Assembly: GCF_050574275.1 (NCBI RefSeq)
Contig: NZ_CP192260.1
Location: forward strand, 1 to 64,000
Length of the DNA stretch: 64,000 nucleotides
From: Virgibacillus_F flavescens
Lineage (GTDB): Bacteria > Bacillota > Bacilli > Bacillales > Amphibacillaceae
Reading direction: 5' to 3'
The notes beneath the pieces were generated by a model. The model searched no databases. It was not told where the DNA came from and saw nothing but the letters and a program-made list of their open reading frames with translations. Below are positions 1 through 13,389 of this stretch, in pieces. Numbering within the stretch: the first letter of the stretch is position 1; every line of letters begins with the position of its first letter. The position numbers and the translations under genes are program-made.

Positions 1-1
1 T

Positions 2-117
2 GCCTGGCGGCGTCCTACTCTTGCAGGGACAAAGTCCCAACTACCATCGGCGCTGGAGAGCTTAACTACTGTGTTCGGTATGGGAACAGGTGTGTCCTCT
101 CCGCTATTACTACCAGA
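2..117 (-). rRNA. rrf: 5S ribosomal RNA
   Basis: Read on the minus strand this is a full 5S rRNA, including the conserved CCCATACCGAACAC block and the closing GACGCCGCCA stem. It is the last gene of the 16S-23S-5S operon. No tRNA is visible in the 128-base spacer to the 23S gene; whether tRNAs follow the 5S gene cannot be seen because the window ends here. Confidence 0.97.
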
Positions 118-245
118 CCATCTTGAAAATTCAAGGACAAGATTTATTATAGCTATTCTCGCATGAAAATGCAAGTGCTATTTTTATTTTTTCTTGTACC
201 CTAAAAACTAAATAAGAGCGCAATAGACATGACATCGTAAATGTT

Positions 246-3168
<2,923 letters not shown>

Positions 3169-3387
3169 TTTATGATTAAGAACTTACGTTTTAATTCGAT
3201 GTCTTGTCTATATTGCTCTTATTTAGTTTTCAAGGTACAAAAAGAGAGATTCGCATCCCTCAAAACTGAACAAACAACCTTGTATGTTAAGGCCTATCAA
3301 CGATAGGTCTTACGATGACGCAAGCGTCACCGATTTTCCGTTAAACAGTACGGCTTCTGCTATCACTAGCTTCGGCTTTCTGTTTTT

Positions 3388-4962
<1,575 letters not shown>

Positions 4963-5091
4963 TTGGATAAGATTAATAAAATTAATCCCATCAGTTGTCT
5001 TAGCTTTCTTGCTTGTTCTTAACATACTTGGTTGTTTTGTTCAGTTTTCAAGGATCAAATCATTTTGCCGCCTCGTTTTGGCGACTTTAAT

Positions 5092-5121
5092 AGAATACCA
5101 TATTCACTGTTATAATGTCAA
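5092..5121 (-). promoter_or_regulatory. rRNA operon promoter (SigA type)
   Basis: On the minus strand a TTGACA box (5116-5121) is followed after 18 bases by TATTCT (5092-5097), about 130 bases ahead of the 16S gene. The leader then carries the boxA-like CTTGAAAACTGAAC typical of Bacillus rrn operons. I saw no second strong promoter in the remaining stretch up to 5317. Confidence 0.75.
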
Positions 5122-5316
5122 CAGGGAATTTTTTAATCTTTTAAGTTTTTGTTGCTGTGTTTACCGTGTTTTTTGGCAACAGAATTAACTTTATCATGGT
5201 TAAATATAGAAGTCAAACCTATTTTTAATTAAAACGTTCTTTTTTACTAATCCATCGATAGACAAACTACCGCACCGCACTGTTCTACTGCCTGTTTACA
5301 TAAATTTACTTTTTAA

Positions 5317-5353
5317 TAACAAAGCCCGCATTTATCTATGCAGGCTTTGTTTT
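5317..5353. terminator. Intrinsic terminator after ygxA
   Basis: Inverted repeat ACAAAGCC...GGCTTTGT flanked by A and T runs. It overlaps the ygxA stop codon and would end ygxA transcription before the rRNA promoter. Confidence 0.7.
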
Positions 5354-6221
5354 AATCAATTCTATTCACTCTATACTTTCTCTGAAAAACCCCAACACCT
5401 TTAGTTTCTACACGTTCTGTTGCAATAATGTTCTTTTCCGATAGATAACTCATAATCGCCGTAAGATCTAACCCATAAGGTAAAAGGGAAGGATGTGTTT
5501 TCAGCTCACTATACGACCAACTGTCTTCTTCCATAATATCGAGCAGATGTTTAACCGAATACCTTGCCCGGTTGCTGATTACAAAATCAATTGCCAAGAT
5601 CATCAGCTGAACACGCTTCTCTATTTCTTCATTACTTTGAATTAATTCTTCATATAATTTATATACTTCCGGATCAATTTGATGCACTTGCTTCCATACA
5701 GTTACTTCTGGATGAAACCCTTTTTCGATAACAGCTAGTCTTGCTAAGTAATGAAGAGAATGAATCATTCTGCTGTATGCATCCTTATAATGCGATATTT
5801 CATATAAGTCTTTCGCTTCACTGTAGCTTCTGATTAATTTCCCGAATTCAATCGCTTTCCGCAAATCTCGTTTATCGGATGGAAAACTTCTCAATTCTTC
5901 TTTTAATTTATTAATATACTCATTACGATCAAACAACACTTTTCCGTATATCACCCACTCTACTGCGCGACGATATGTACTGGTGTCTATCCATTGCATT
6001 AATAAGTCTTCGCTCACCACGTGAAGGGCGGCAATTTTATCGTCAAACTCATAATGCTTAACATGCCATGGCTGGTTATCATTGTCCACAATGATTAACA
6101 GGATAACATCGAAGTTATCTGTAAGTGGACTATTCGGTCTCGTTTTTTCTATTAACAGAATACCCAAAGTATCTAATTCACTTGCTCGTTCCTGGTAAAT
6201 GGGTCTTAATAAATCTTCCAC
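5352..6221 (-). CDS. ygxA: YgxA-like nucleotidyltransferase-fold protein
   Basis: A 289-residue soluble protein that I recognise as the YgxA family, annotated as nucleotidyltransferase-like and found beside rrnD in B. subtilis. The N-terminal part (about residues 1-120) has the look of a minimal nucleotidyltransferase fold, and the rest is helical with a C-terminal winged-helix-like segment. The start is GTG at 6221 with a GAAGGAG ribosome binding site; no better ATG exists. Its place directly upstream of the rRNA operon matches B. subtilis, which supports the call more than any catalytic motif. The biochemical role is not known to me. Confidence 0.8.
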   Translation of the reverse strand: MEDLLRPIYQERASELDTLGILLIEKTRPNSPLTDNFDVILLIIVDNDNQPWHVKHYEFDDKIAALHVVSEDLLMQWIDTSTYRRAVEWVIYGKVLFDRNEYINKLKEELRSFPSDKRDLRKAIEFGKLIRSYSEAKDLYEISHYKDAYSRMIHSLHYLARLAVIEKGFHPEVTVWKQVHQIDPEVYKLYEELIQSNEEIEKRVQLMILAIDFVISNRARYSVKHLLDIMEEDSWSYSELKTHPSLLPYGLDLTAIMSYLSEKNIIATERVETKGVGVFQRKYRVNRID

Positions 6222-6432
6222 TTGGTCAACTCCTTCTATTATTGTTTATACTTTGTACTATTCGTTATCCGGTCTTGAAATTCCTCTTTCGTCACAAAAA
6301 ATTCAATTTAAACACTTCCTGCTGCGTTGTTCGACTGTATCCAGCTTATACTTACATTTCCTTGTCCTTTATACTCCATCAGAGTCTCGAGATATGCTAT
6401 ACTATTTCTGGAAAGCTTTAAGGAGGATTGAC

Positions 6433-6819
6433 ATGTCACAGTTGGTCTATTCAAGTAAAATTAATAAAATCCGTTCCTTTGCAATGTATTTGATTTTTGG
6501 AGGATTCGGGTTTATGTATTTGGGAATCTTCACTAAGGAAACCGCATGGCTAATGGCTATTTTTTTCATAATTGGTATCCTGTGTGTAATTTTTAGTACA
6601 GTTGTCTATTTTTGGATTGGGATGCTATCGACTAAGGCAGTTCCTATTATTTGTCCAAGCTGCGAGAAACCGACTAAGATGCTTGGACGAGTTGATGCTT
6701 GTATGCACTGCAAACAGCCGCTTACTTTAGACAAAGACTTGGAAGGTAAAGATTTTGACGAAAAGTATAACGCTGGTAAACACCGTCGTGAGTTCAATAA
6801 GAATAAAAATAGAAATTAA
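6433..6819 (+). CDS. ygzB: YgzB family membrane protein
   Basis: 128 residues with two transmembrane segments (about 15-35 and 40-65), followed by a cytoplasmic domain with two CxxC pairs (CPSCEKP and CMHCKQP) that looks like a zinc ribbon, and a basic tail. This is the DUF2614/YgzB type. An upstream in-frame ATG at 6199 exists, but ATG 6433 has a strong AAGGAGG site 8 bases ahead and matches the family length. It is divergent from ygxA. In B. subtilis the gene lies between perR and ygxA; here the folate genes have come in between. Function unknown. Confidence 0.85.
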   Translation: MSQLVYSSKINKIRSFAMYLIFGGFGFMYLGIFTKETAWLMAIFFIIGILCVIFSTVVYFWIGMLSTKAVPIICPSCEKPTKMLGRVDACMHCKQPLTLDKDLEGKDFDEKYNAGKHRREFNKNKNRN

Positions 6820-6845
6820 ATCCGTCGTCCAGACGGATTTTTTAT
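6818..6845 (+). terminator. Terminator after ygzB
   Basis: AAATCCGTC-gtcca-GACGGATTT followed by a T run, beginning at the ygzB stop codon. Confidence 0.85.
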
Positions 6846-6971
6846 TACTCAACTGTCGTACATAGAAAATCATAATGAAGCAAACTGTAGTTTTTCTTGG
6901 AGCACTTAAAATATGTCACTTAACACGAATTACAAATATAACTTTTCCTAAAAAATGCCGCTAATTACTTT

Positions 6972-7516
6972 GTCGTTTTTGAAGGAAACTGCGAAATAAC
7001 TCGATTTAACTATAGCTTTATCACCAAATTACTGATTCTTAAGCCGCCGTCCAGGATCGCTGCGGGCGGATGCTTTCCGCGGGCACGGCTTCAGTCTCCT
7101 TGCCCCGACAAGGGGTATGCCGACGTTGTCCGCAAAGGACGGGTTTAGTTGGCCCTCCTCTTAAAAATGCTTTTCTGCGGGGCCTTCAGACTCGTGCTGT
7201 TCCCGCAGGAGTCACCGCCCTCCGCTCACCTGTACTGGTAAAGTTGTTTATGTCTTTGATATTTCTCTCAACTAATGCATCCTAAAACAGACTGGGGTGT
7301 GATGTTAATAGATCCACGACAGCTATCTATTGTCTAGTGATTGGAGCGGATGGCAGTCAACTCCTGCGGGAGGATAGGCATAGGTGAGACCCCGGAGTGC
7401 GTAAGCACGAGAAGGCTCACCAGCCACCCCAAGGTGAGCGACTGCCATCCGTGGAAATCACGTTGCTGTTATAACGTAGTTTATTTTCGGATCTGTGTGG
7501 TTAATTCGCAGTTTAG
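6972..7516 (+). repeat. Composite non-autonomous element, copy A
   Basis: First of four copies of one intergenic repeat. It starts with a terminal repeat (gtcgtttttgaaggaaact, 6972 on). It then has a GC-rich palindromic module (7043-7241) with the block GCGGGCGGATGCTTTCCGCG on one side and GTGACTCCTGCGGGAACAG on the reverse side, a spacer, and a second palindromic module (7346-7456) bounded by ggcagtcaactcc and gcgactgccatc. The right terminal repeat (attcgcagttt) is near 7506-7516. Copies B, C and D share these parts. Copy A is longer because its first module carries about 60 extra bases also seen in copy D. Short reading frames inside it are not coding. Nothing else is seen between the ygzB terminator and the pabA promoter region. 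Confidence 0.75.
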
Positions 7517-7660
7517 TGATTTTCCCTCACTACTATAATAGATTACGGGTTAATTCAACTATTATAAGCAGCACCAGCTTATTTAATCTGCGAAAGTTAA
7601 ATAGAATTTTGCTATAATGATAGCGCATATTATATTTTTAAAGGAAAGAGGTAAGATACA

Positions 7661-8275
7661 GTGATTCTAATCATTGATAATTATGACTCATTCACTTTTA
7701 ATCTGGTTCAATACATAAAGCAATTAGATAAAGAAGTAATCGTTGCCCGCAATAACAAGATTACTATAGAAGAGATAAGAAATTTAAACCCGTCCCACAT
7801 TCTGATTTCTCCTGGCCCTGGCCACCCTTCTGACGCTGGCATATCATTAGAAACAGTTAAAAATTTCTATAAGCACATTCCAATCCTCGGTGTTTGTCTT
7901 GGCCATCAAACAATTGCGCAGGCTTTTGGCGGAAACATAATTAAAGCAAAACAACCGATGCACGGAAAAGTTTCCAATGTTAAACATAATGAAAAGGGCT
8001 TATTTCGTGGTTTACCAAATCCTCTTACAGTAACAAGATACCACTCTTTAATAGTAAAAACATCGACTTTACCAGACTGTTTAGAAATAACAGCAGCATC
8101 CAATGAAGGAGAAATTATGGCATTACGTCATAAATCTTATCCAGTTGAAGGAATTCAGGCACATCCTGAAGCAATTCTTACAGAAGGCGGACTTGCCCTA
8201 TTACGTAATTTTTTTACACAAAAAAAGGAGGTCTGTATCAATGAACCACAAAATGAAACCAGAGCTATTTTTTAA
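7661..8275 (+). CDS. pabA: Aminodeoxychorismate/anthranilate synthase, glutamine amidotransferase subunit
   Basis: 204 residues, class I glutamine amidotransferase. The catalytic triad is visible: Cys79 in GVCLGHQ, His168 and Glu170 in HPE. It releases ammonia from glutamine for the chorismate-binding partner. The start is GTG with GGAAAGAGG upstream; a TATAAT box lies at 7613-7618. The 3' end overlaps the next gene by 35 bases in another frame, so the two are translationally coupled. The partner is a PabB-PabC fusion, which points to 4-aminobenzoate (folate) synthesis. In B. subtilis the equivalent subunit also serves tryptophan synthesis, so a dual role is possible. Confidence 0.9.
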   Translation: MILIIDNYDSFTFNLVQYIKQLDKEVIVARNNKITIEEIRNLNPSHILISPGPGHPSDAGISLETVKNFYKHIPILGVCLGHQTIAQAFGGNIIKAKQPMHGKVSNVKHNEKGLFRGLPNPLTVTRYHSLIVKTSTLPDCLEITAASNEGEIMALRHKSYPVEGIQAHPEAILTEGGLALLRNFFTQKKEVCINEPQNETRAIF

Positions 8276-9986
8276 TTTCAAGGATAGTAACGGATTTAGA
8301 CATCCACTAAAATTTTCGAATCCAATAGATGTTATTTGTACGTGGAACTTGGAAGATGTTCTGAGTTCTTTTGAAAAAGTTCAAAAGGCAGTTGATGCTG
8401 GCTACTATGCTGCAGGTTATGTAACTTATGAAGCAGCACCAGCATTCGACTCGGAATTCCGTGTTAATAGTGAAGGAAATATGCCGTTAGTCTGGTTTGG
8501 AATTTTCGAAGAACCTGTGCAGGAAGAATTGCAGGAAGAGAACTCTTTTCAAATCGACGAGTGGACTGCTTCTGAAGCTTCCGAAGAATATCAATCGAAT
8601 ATCGAACAAATTAAACAGTATATTGAACAAGGTGATACATACCAGGTAAATTATACGGTCCGCTTATCATCATCATTTTCAGGAGATGCGAAGTCTTACT
8701 ATAACCAGCTTGCAAAGGCACAATCAGCAGATTACAGTGCTTTCATTCAAACAGATGATCATACTATCTTATCTGCTTCACCCGAATTGTTTTTTCATAA
8801 AAGCAGTGAAAAGATTACAACCCGTCCGATGAAAGGAACTGTCAAACGTGGGAAAACGTATGAAGAAGATTGTGAGAAAGCAGCGTGGCTAGCCCAATCT
8901 GAAAAAGACAAGGCAGAAAATGTAATGATAGTAGACCTTCTCCGCAATGATCTTGGTACAATAGCACAGCCTGGGAGTGTGGAGGTTCCGGAATTATTTA
9001 CGATTGAAAAATACCCTACTGTCTATCAGATGACATCAACAGTAACTGCAGCTGTTAACGAAAATACTTCACTAACAGATTTGTTCCATGCCTTATTTCC
9101 ATGTGGTTCCATTACTGGAGCACCTAAAATCAGTACGATGAGAATAATTCAGGAATTAGAGTCCGCAGCACGTGGCGTCTACTGTGGCACAATAGGATAT
9201 ATTACTCCAAATAACGAAGCGATATTTAATGTTCCCATTCGGACAGTAGCTATCGACCATCATGATGGAACCGCTACTTATGGAGTCGGCGGCGGTGTTA
9301 CCTGGGATTCCACTAGTGACGGCGAATATGATGAAATCCTGACAAAAGCTGCTTTATTAAAGCGAAAGCAACCTTCATTTCTATTGTTAGAATCACTCGC
9401 ACTGATAGATGGAGACTATTTTATATTAGAAAATCATTTAAAACGGATTGAGAAATCCGCACGATACTTCGATTTTTCATTCGACCAGCATGCTGTTCGT
9501 CATGCATTGAAAAAAATAGCTTCTGTGCATCATCTTGGAAAATGGAAGATTCGTTTACTCATTGATAAAAAAGGAAAAATTGACTGCGAGGCAATATCAA
9601 TTAAAGAAAATCCATTAGGTACAGTGAATATTGATATTGCGAATACGCCAGTTAACAGTGAGGATGTTTTTCTATATCACAAAACTACTAATCGGTCCGT
9701 CTATGAAGATGCAAAAGCCTTTTTCCCAGATAGTTATGATGTACTACTATGGAATGAAAAGAGTGAAGTAACGGAATTCACTGGGGGAAATATCGTTGTA
9801 AAAATGGAAGGTCACTTGTTCACCCCCCCAGTAAGCTGTGGACTTTTAGCTGGAACATTCCGTGAAGAATTATTACTTACTGAGACTGTTGCAGAAAGAG
9901 TTATCTATTTGCATGAATTGAAGAACTGTGAGCAAATCTGGTTTATTAATAGTGTCCGTCAATGGATTAAAGTCAGTATAGAATAA
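8241..9986 (+). CDS. pabB: Fused aminodeoxychorismate synthase component I / aminodeoxychorismate lyase (PabB-PabC)
   Basis: 581 residues, two enzymes in one chain. Residues about 1-390 are a chorismate-binding domain with the family blocks TRPMKGTVKRG, NVMIVDLLRNDLG, FPCGSITGAPK and a GGGVTWDSTSDGEYDE end. Residues about 395-581 are a class IV PLP fold (aminodeoxychorismate lyase) with the likely PLP lysine in YHKTTNR and a T-E-F-T-G-G-N motif. Together with PabA it would make 4-aminobenzoate from chorismate. ATG 8241 was chosen because AAAGGAGG lies 8 bases ahead; the longer in-frame ATG at 8103 lies inside pabA. A terminator follows directly. Confidence 0.9.
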   Translation: MNHKMKPELFFNFKDSNGFRHPLKFSNPIDVICTWNLEDVLSSFEKVQKAVDAGYYAAGYVTYEAAPAFDSEFRVNSEGNMPLVWFGIFEEPVQEELQEENSFQIDEWTASEASEEYQSNIEQIKQYIEQGDTYQVNYTVRLSSSFSGDAKSYYNQLAKAQSADYSAFIQTDDHTILSASPELFFHKSSEKITTRPMKGTVKRGKTYEEDCEKAAWLAQSEKDKAENVMIVDLLRNDLGTIAQPGSVEVPELFTIEKYPTVYQMTSTVTAAVNENTSLTDLFHALFPCGSITGAPKISTMRIIQELESAARGVYCGTIGYITPNNEAIFNVPIRTVAIDHHDGTATYGVGGGVTWDSTSDGEYDEILTKAALLKRKQPSFLLLESLALIDGDYFILENHLKRIEKSARYFDFSFDQHAVRHALKKIASVHHLGKWKIRLLIDKKGKIDCEAISIKENPLGTVNIDIANTPVNSEDVFLYHKTTNRSVYEDAKAFFPDSYDVLLWNEKSEVTEFTGGNIVVKMEGHLFTPPVSCGLLAGTFREELLLTETVAERVIYLHELKNCEQIWFINSVRQWIKVSIE

Positions 9987-9988
9987 AT

Positions 9989-10021
9989 AAAACCCAGCTG
10001 CCTTTTTGGCTGCTGGGTTTC
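9989..10021. terminator. Bidirectional terminator between pabBC and perR
   Basis: AAACCCAGCTGCC-tttt-GGCTGCTGGGTTT with A and T runs on either side, between two convergent genes. Confidence 0.85.
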
Positions 10022-10030
10022 TATTATATC

Positions 10031-10480
10031 TTAGTGCTTTTTAGTATCTACTTTTTGACAGCTTTCGCATTGTCCGTATAATTCCATCCGATGATGACTT
10101 ACATCAAATCCGGTCACTTGTTCAGCTAATGACTCTACTTCATTAAGCGGTGGATAATGAAAATCAACAATTTTTCCACAAGAATCACAGATTATGTGAT
10201 AGTGATCGGATGTATTACAGTCAAATCTGCTTGAGGCATCTCCATACGTCAGTTCTCTAACAAGCCCAATTTCACGAAGGACTCGAAGATTATTGTATAC
10301 GGTAGCAACACTCATGTTAGGAAACTTCCCTTCGAGCGCTTTATATATATCATCTGCAGTTGGATGAATCATTGAATTAAACAGGTACTCAAGAACCGCA
10401 TGACGTTGTGGTGTAATCCGAACGCCGGATTCTTTTAGTGTGCTTATCGCTGCACGCAGTTTTTGTTCTGACACCGTCAT
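10031..10480 (-). CDS. perR: Peroxide-sensing repressor PerR (Fur family)
   Basis: 149 residues, very close to B. subtilis PerR through the helix-turn-helix (GVRITPQRHA to NMSVATVYNNLR). The iron/manganese sensing ligands are all present as His39, Asp87, His93, His95 and Asp106 (His37, Asp85, His91, His93, Asp104 in B. subtilis), and the structural zinc site has CxxC pairs at 98/101 and at the C-terminus (CESC). ATG 10480 is chosen over the upstream ATG 10495 because GTGAGGTG precedes it. PerR represses peroxide-stress genes. A perfect PerR box lies in this window ahead of the metal ATPase at 42290. Confidence 0.95.
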   Translation of the reverse strand: MTVSEQKLRAAISTLKESGVRITPQRHAVLEYLFNSMIHPTADDIYKALEGKFPNMSVATVYNNLRVLREIGLVRELTYGDASSRFDCNTSDHYHIICDSCGKIVDFHYPPLNEVESLAEQVTGFDVSHHRMELYGQCESCQKVDTKKH

Positions 10481-10537
10481 GCACCTCACTTTCATTAGTT
10501 TTGCTATATGTTTAATACTTTAATTACGTTTACCGCT

Positions 10538-10553
10538 ATTATTATTTAATAAT
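10538..10553. promoter_or_regulatory. AT-rich inverted repeat upstream of perR
   Basis: ATTATTATTTAATAAT, nearly palindromic, about 60 bases ahead of the perR start. PerR often regulates itself, but the match to the 7-1-7 consensus is poor, so this is only a candidate operator. Confidence 0.3.
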
Positions 10554-10650
10554 CACTATAAATAGTGTAACCGCTCTATCGCATTTCTGTCAATAATAGT
10601 ATATGAAGAGAACTGATGGAATAGCACTTTATCGAACAATTACTGGTAAA

Positions 10651-11208
10651 TTACACATCTGCCTGCAAAGGAATTTCATCGCCACCAAGGCTATGATTTA
10701 CATACCGTGCTGCAACAAATAAGAAGTCCGATAGTCGATTCAGATATGAAACAACTAAAGGATTATTCAATTCATCTTCAAGCCCCACTGCGGTCCGTTC
10801 CGCTCTTCTGGCAACAGTTCTTGCTGTATGCAAAGCACTGGATGCACTGTGTCCCGATGGTAATATAAAGTTTTTTAATGCTGGAAGTTCAACGTCCCAT
10901 TTATCGATTTGCGTTTCCAATTCTTCGATGTACGTTTCCTTCAGCTTCCAGCTTACTTCCTTGTCACGTGGCGTTGCAAGTTCTGCACCAACATGAAAAA
11001 GAATAGTCTGTACACGATGCATGGTTTTCAAAAATGCTTCTTTTTCTTCCCATTCTTCATTCTCAAGAAAGCTTAGTGCCAGACCAATCATTGAATTGGC
11101 TTCATCACAAGTACCATATGCCTCAACTCGCAAATCGTTTTTTGGCACCCTCTGACCATAGATAAGTGAAGTTGTTCCTTTATCTCCTGACCTTGTATAA
11201 ATTCTCAT
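10651..11208 (-). CDS. PduO-type ATP:cob(I)alamin adenosyltransferase
   Basis: 185 residues with all family blocks: YTRSGDKGTT near the N-terminus, VQTILFHVGAELAT, the FILPSG...ALHTARTVARRAER ATP/substrate region, and YLNRLSDFLFVAAR. It transfers adenosine from ATP to cobalamin to form coenzyme B12. B. subtilis YvqK is the same family. The ATG overlaps the end of the upstream hydroxyacid dehydrogenase gene (3-base gap), so it is the last gene of a three-gene operon. No B12-dependent enzyme is visible in the window. Confidence 0.92.
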   Translation of the reverse strand: MRIYTRSGDKGTTSLIYGQRVPKNDLRVEAYGTCDEANSMIGLALSFLENEEWEEKEAFLKTMHRVQTILFHVGAELATPRDKEVSWKLKETYIEELETQIDKWDVELPALKNFILPSGHSASSALHTARTVARRAERTAVGLEDELNNPLVVSYLNRLSDFLFVAARYVNHSLGGDEIPLQADV

Positions 11209-11211
11209 CTA

Positions 11212-12162
11212 CTAGTACCCCCTCTTTGGATCAATGTTATTTATAAAGCTTTTGCCGTCTTGTTTATACGTATGAAGGTTTTTTTCGAAAATTTCTAATG
11301 CCCGTGTTTGATATTCTGGTGATATTCCAGATATATGTGGCGTTACAGTAACTTTCTCCGATTTCCAGAAGGGATGATTTGCTTCCAAAGGTTCTTCTTC
11401 AAAGACATCAAGGATAGCATGTGCTATCTCTTCTGACTGAATAGCCTGCTGTAATACATTTCCTGACACTGCATCTCCTCTACCCATATTAAGGAAAATA
11501 GCATGATTAGGCATTAACTTGAAATGCTCGTCCGTGAAAAAGCCTTTTGTTTCCGTTGTACTAGGCAAAACCGAGACAACAAAATCCGCTTCCGGCAACA
11601 AGTAGCGCATTTTTTCAGGCTGTACAGTTTTATCGAAAAACTCGACAGGCTCTCCGCTTCTTGAAACACCATAAGTTTTCATGCGAAATGCTTTTGCTAA
11701 TCGGGCAACTTCCTGACCAATTGCTCCCGTTCCTGCCACAAGCAATGTTTTCCCTGTAATTTCTTCCATCTTAACGGATCGGTCCCATTTATGGTTTTTT
11801 TCATTTTCAAACAGCTGTTTGGATTGTCTTGAAACCTGTAAGATGCTGGTTATCGCAAATTCTGCCATAGGAATCTTATGAATTCCTCTCGCATTTGTAA
11901 CTAAAATACCTCTATTAGCAATGGCAGTAAATGGCATGCGGTCCATTCCTGCAGAGAAAACCATGATCCACTTTAATTTTTCCGCTTGATTAATCCGTTT
12001 ATCAGTCAAATCTTCTCCATACGTAACAAGAATTTCTGCTTGCACCAAATGTTTTTCTGCACTGCCCATATTGTCACAGAAAATAAAATTCTCTTCCGTA
12101 AATCGCTCTTCCAGCTTTTCTTTATGCTGCTTTGATATTTTTGCCGAAAAAAGTATAGTCAA
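11212..12162 (-). CDS. D-2-hydroxyacid dehydrogenase (NAD-dependent)
   Basis: 316 residues of the D-isomer-specific 2-hydroxyacid dehydrogenase family. Seen are the Rossmann motif GTGAIGQEVARL (about residues 144-155), NMGRGDAV, and the His-bearing HISGISPEYQ near the C-terminus. The start is TTG at 12162 with an AGGAGG site 8 bases ahead. It is the middle gene of an operon with an M29 peptidase upstream and the adenosyltransferase downstream. Substrate unknown; phosphoglycerate, glyoxylate or a branched hydroxyacid cannot be told apart from the sequence. Confidence 0.85.
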   Translation of the reverse strand: MTILFSAKISKQHKEKLEERFTEENFIFCDNMGSAEKHLVQAEILVTYGEDLTDKRINQAEKLKWIMVFSAGMDRMPFTAIANRGILVTNARGIHKIPMAEFAITSILQVSRQSKQLFENEKNHKWDRSVKMEEITGKTLLVAGTGAIGQEVARLAKAFRMKTYGVSRSGEPVEFFDKTVQPEKMRYLLPEADFVVSVLPSTTETKGFFTDEHFKLMPNHAIFLNMGRGDAVSGNVLQQAIQSEEIAHAILDVFEEEPLEANHPFWKSEKVTVTPHISGISPEYQTRALEIFEKNLHTYKQDGKSFINNIDPKRGY

Positions 12163-12183
12163 CCTTCATTCCTCCTAGTGAAA

Positions 12184-13293
12184 TCACAGTAAATTTTCTG
12201 GATTTAAAGCTTGTAATTCATCTAAAACAAATATACCATCTTTCCGTATCAATACATCATCAAAATATATTTCGCCTCCGCCATATTCGGACCGCTGAAT
12301 CAAAACCATATCCCAGTGCACAGCAGAATCATTACCATTATCAGCATCATCGTACGAAGCACCAGGAGTAAAGTGAAGACTTCCAGCTATTTTTTCATCA
12401 AATAAAATATCTCCCATTGGCTCAGTGATTTTGGGATTTAACCCGAGTGCGAATTCACCGATGAACCTTGCTCCTTTGTCTGTATCCAGGATTGCATTCA
12501 GTTCATCAGATTTATCTGCGCTGGCTTTTATTATTTTTCCACTTTCAAATGTTAATTCAACTTCGTTAAAAACGTTCCCCTGATACGGGCACGGTGTATT
12601 AAATTTTATTGTTCCATTAACACTGTCTAAAACTGGTGCTGTATACACTTCTCCATCGGGAATATTACATTCACCAGCACACATAACAGAAGGTATATCT
12701 TTAATGGAGAATGTCAATTCAGTTCCTGGAGCACTAATACGCACTTTATCTGTTTTATCCATCAAGTCCTTTAGGGTTTGCTGTGCCCGTTCCATCTTTT
12801 TGTAGTCAATGGAACAAACGTCAATATAATAATCATAAAAAGCGTCATAACTCATCTTTGCTTTCTGAGCAAAACCGTTCGTTGGGTAGTTTAGTAATAC
12901 CCATTTCCTTTCATCCACTACAAAGTCATTGGAGTCCTTCATTTCCTCTCCCGCTAATTGAAATTGTTTGTGCGGTACACCAGCCATTTCAGCATCATTT
13001 TCTTCTCCAATTATATGAATAAACGCATCAATGTCTTTAAATTTATGTAAATTCCATTTATTAATAGCGGTAAATTGTTCCTTCTTCGCTTGTGTTACTA
13101 ATAACCTCGATATTTCTTCATCTGAATATTCCACGTGTGGTATTACATTCAGTTTAAATGATTCTTTTATCAGTTCTTTTATTAAGGGTTTTGAGTTTAC
13201 CGTTCCAGTGATTAAAACGGTTTCATTTTCCTTCATTTTTAATGAGTGGTTTAAAAGCTGATCTGCTAGTGTAGTCAATCTTGGATCATGCAT
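12184..13293 (-). CDS. M29 family metallo-aminopeptidase (AmpS/PepS type)
   Basis: 369 residues, cytoplasmic. Family features seen are FIGEFALGLNP (metal-binding Glu), SLHFTPGASY (His) and HWDMVLIQRS (His and Asp), the two-metal site of thermophilic-type aminopeptidases. It is shorter than the usual 410 residues, mostly at the N-terminal side, but the catalytic half is complete. The start is ATG with GGGGAG upstream. First gene of the three-gene operon with the hydroxyacid dehydrogenase (21-base gap) and adenosyltransferase. Confidence 0.88.
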   Translation of the reverse strand: MHDPRLTTLADQLLNHSLKMKENETVLITGTVNSKPLIKELIKESFKLNVIPHVEYSDEEISRLLVTQAKKEQFTAINKWNLHKFKDIDAFIHIIGEENDAEMAGVPHKQFQLAGEEMKDSNDFVVDERKWVLLNYPTNGFAQKAKMSYDAFYDYYIDVCSIDYKKMERAQQTLKDLMDKTDKVRISAPGTELTFSIKDIPSVMCAGECNIPDGEVYTAPVLDSVNGTIKFNTPCPYQGNVFNEVELTFESGKIIKASADKSDELNAILDTDKGARFIGEFALGLNPKITEPMGDILFDEKIAGSLHFTPGASYDDADNGNDSAVHWDMVLIQRSEYGGGEIYFDDVLIRKDGIFVLDELQALNPENLL

Positions 13294-13352
13294 AATTGTA
13301 TCTCCCCTTTTTATAACTTATTCCGCCATATTCTTTATGTAAACAAAGAATA

Positions 13353-13382
13353 AGACAGTCAATCAACCATTATGACTGTCTC
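13353..13382 (-). terminator. Terminator after the peroxiredoxin gene
   Basis: AGACAGTCA...TGACTGTCT stem with T-rich sequence on the minus-strand side, just past the bcp stop codon. Confidence 0.65.
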
Positions 13383-13389
13383 TTTAACT

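Noticed and set aside
7070..7538. Reading frames in the composite repeats (also at 22344, 29329, 39796 and 40032)
   Set aside because: The frames follow a palindromic repeat, look alike only because the DNA is repeated, and carry no transposase motif or start signals.
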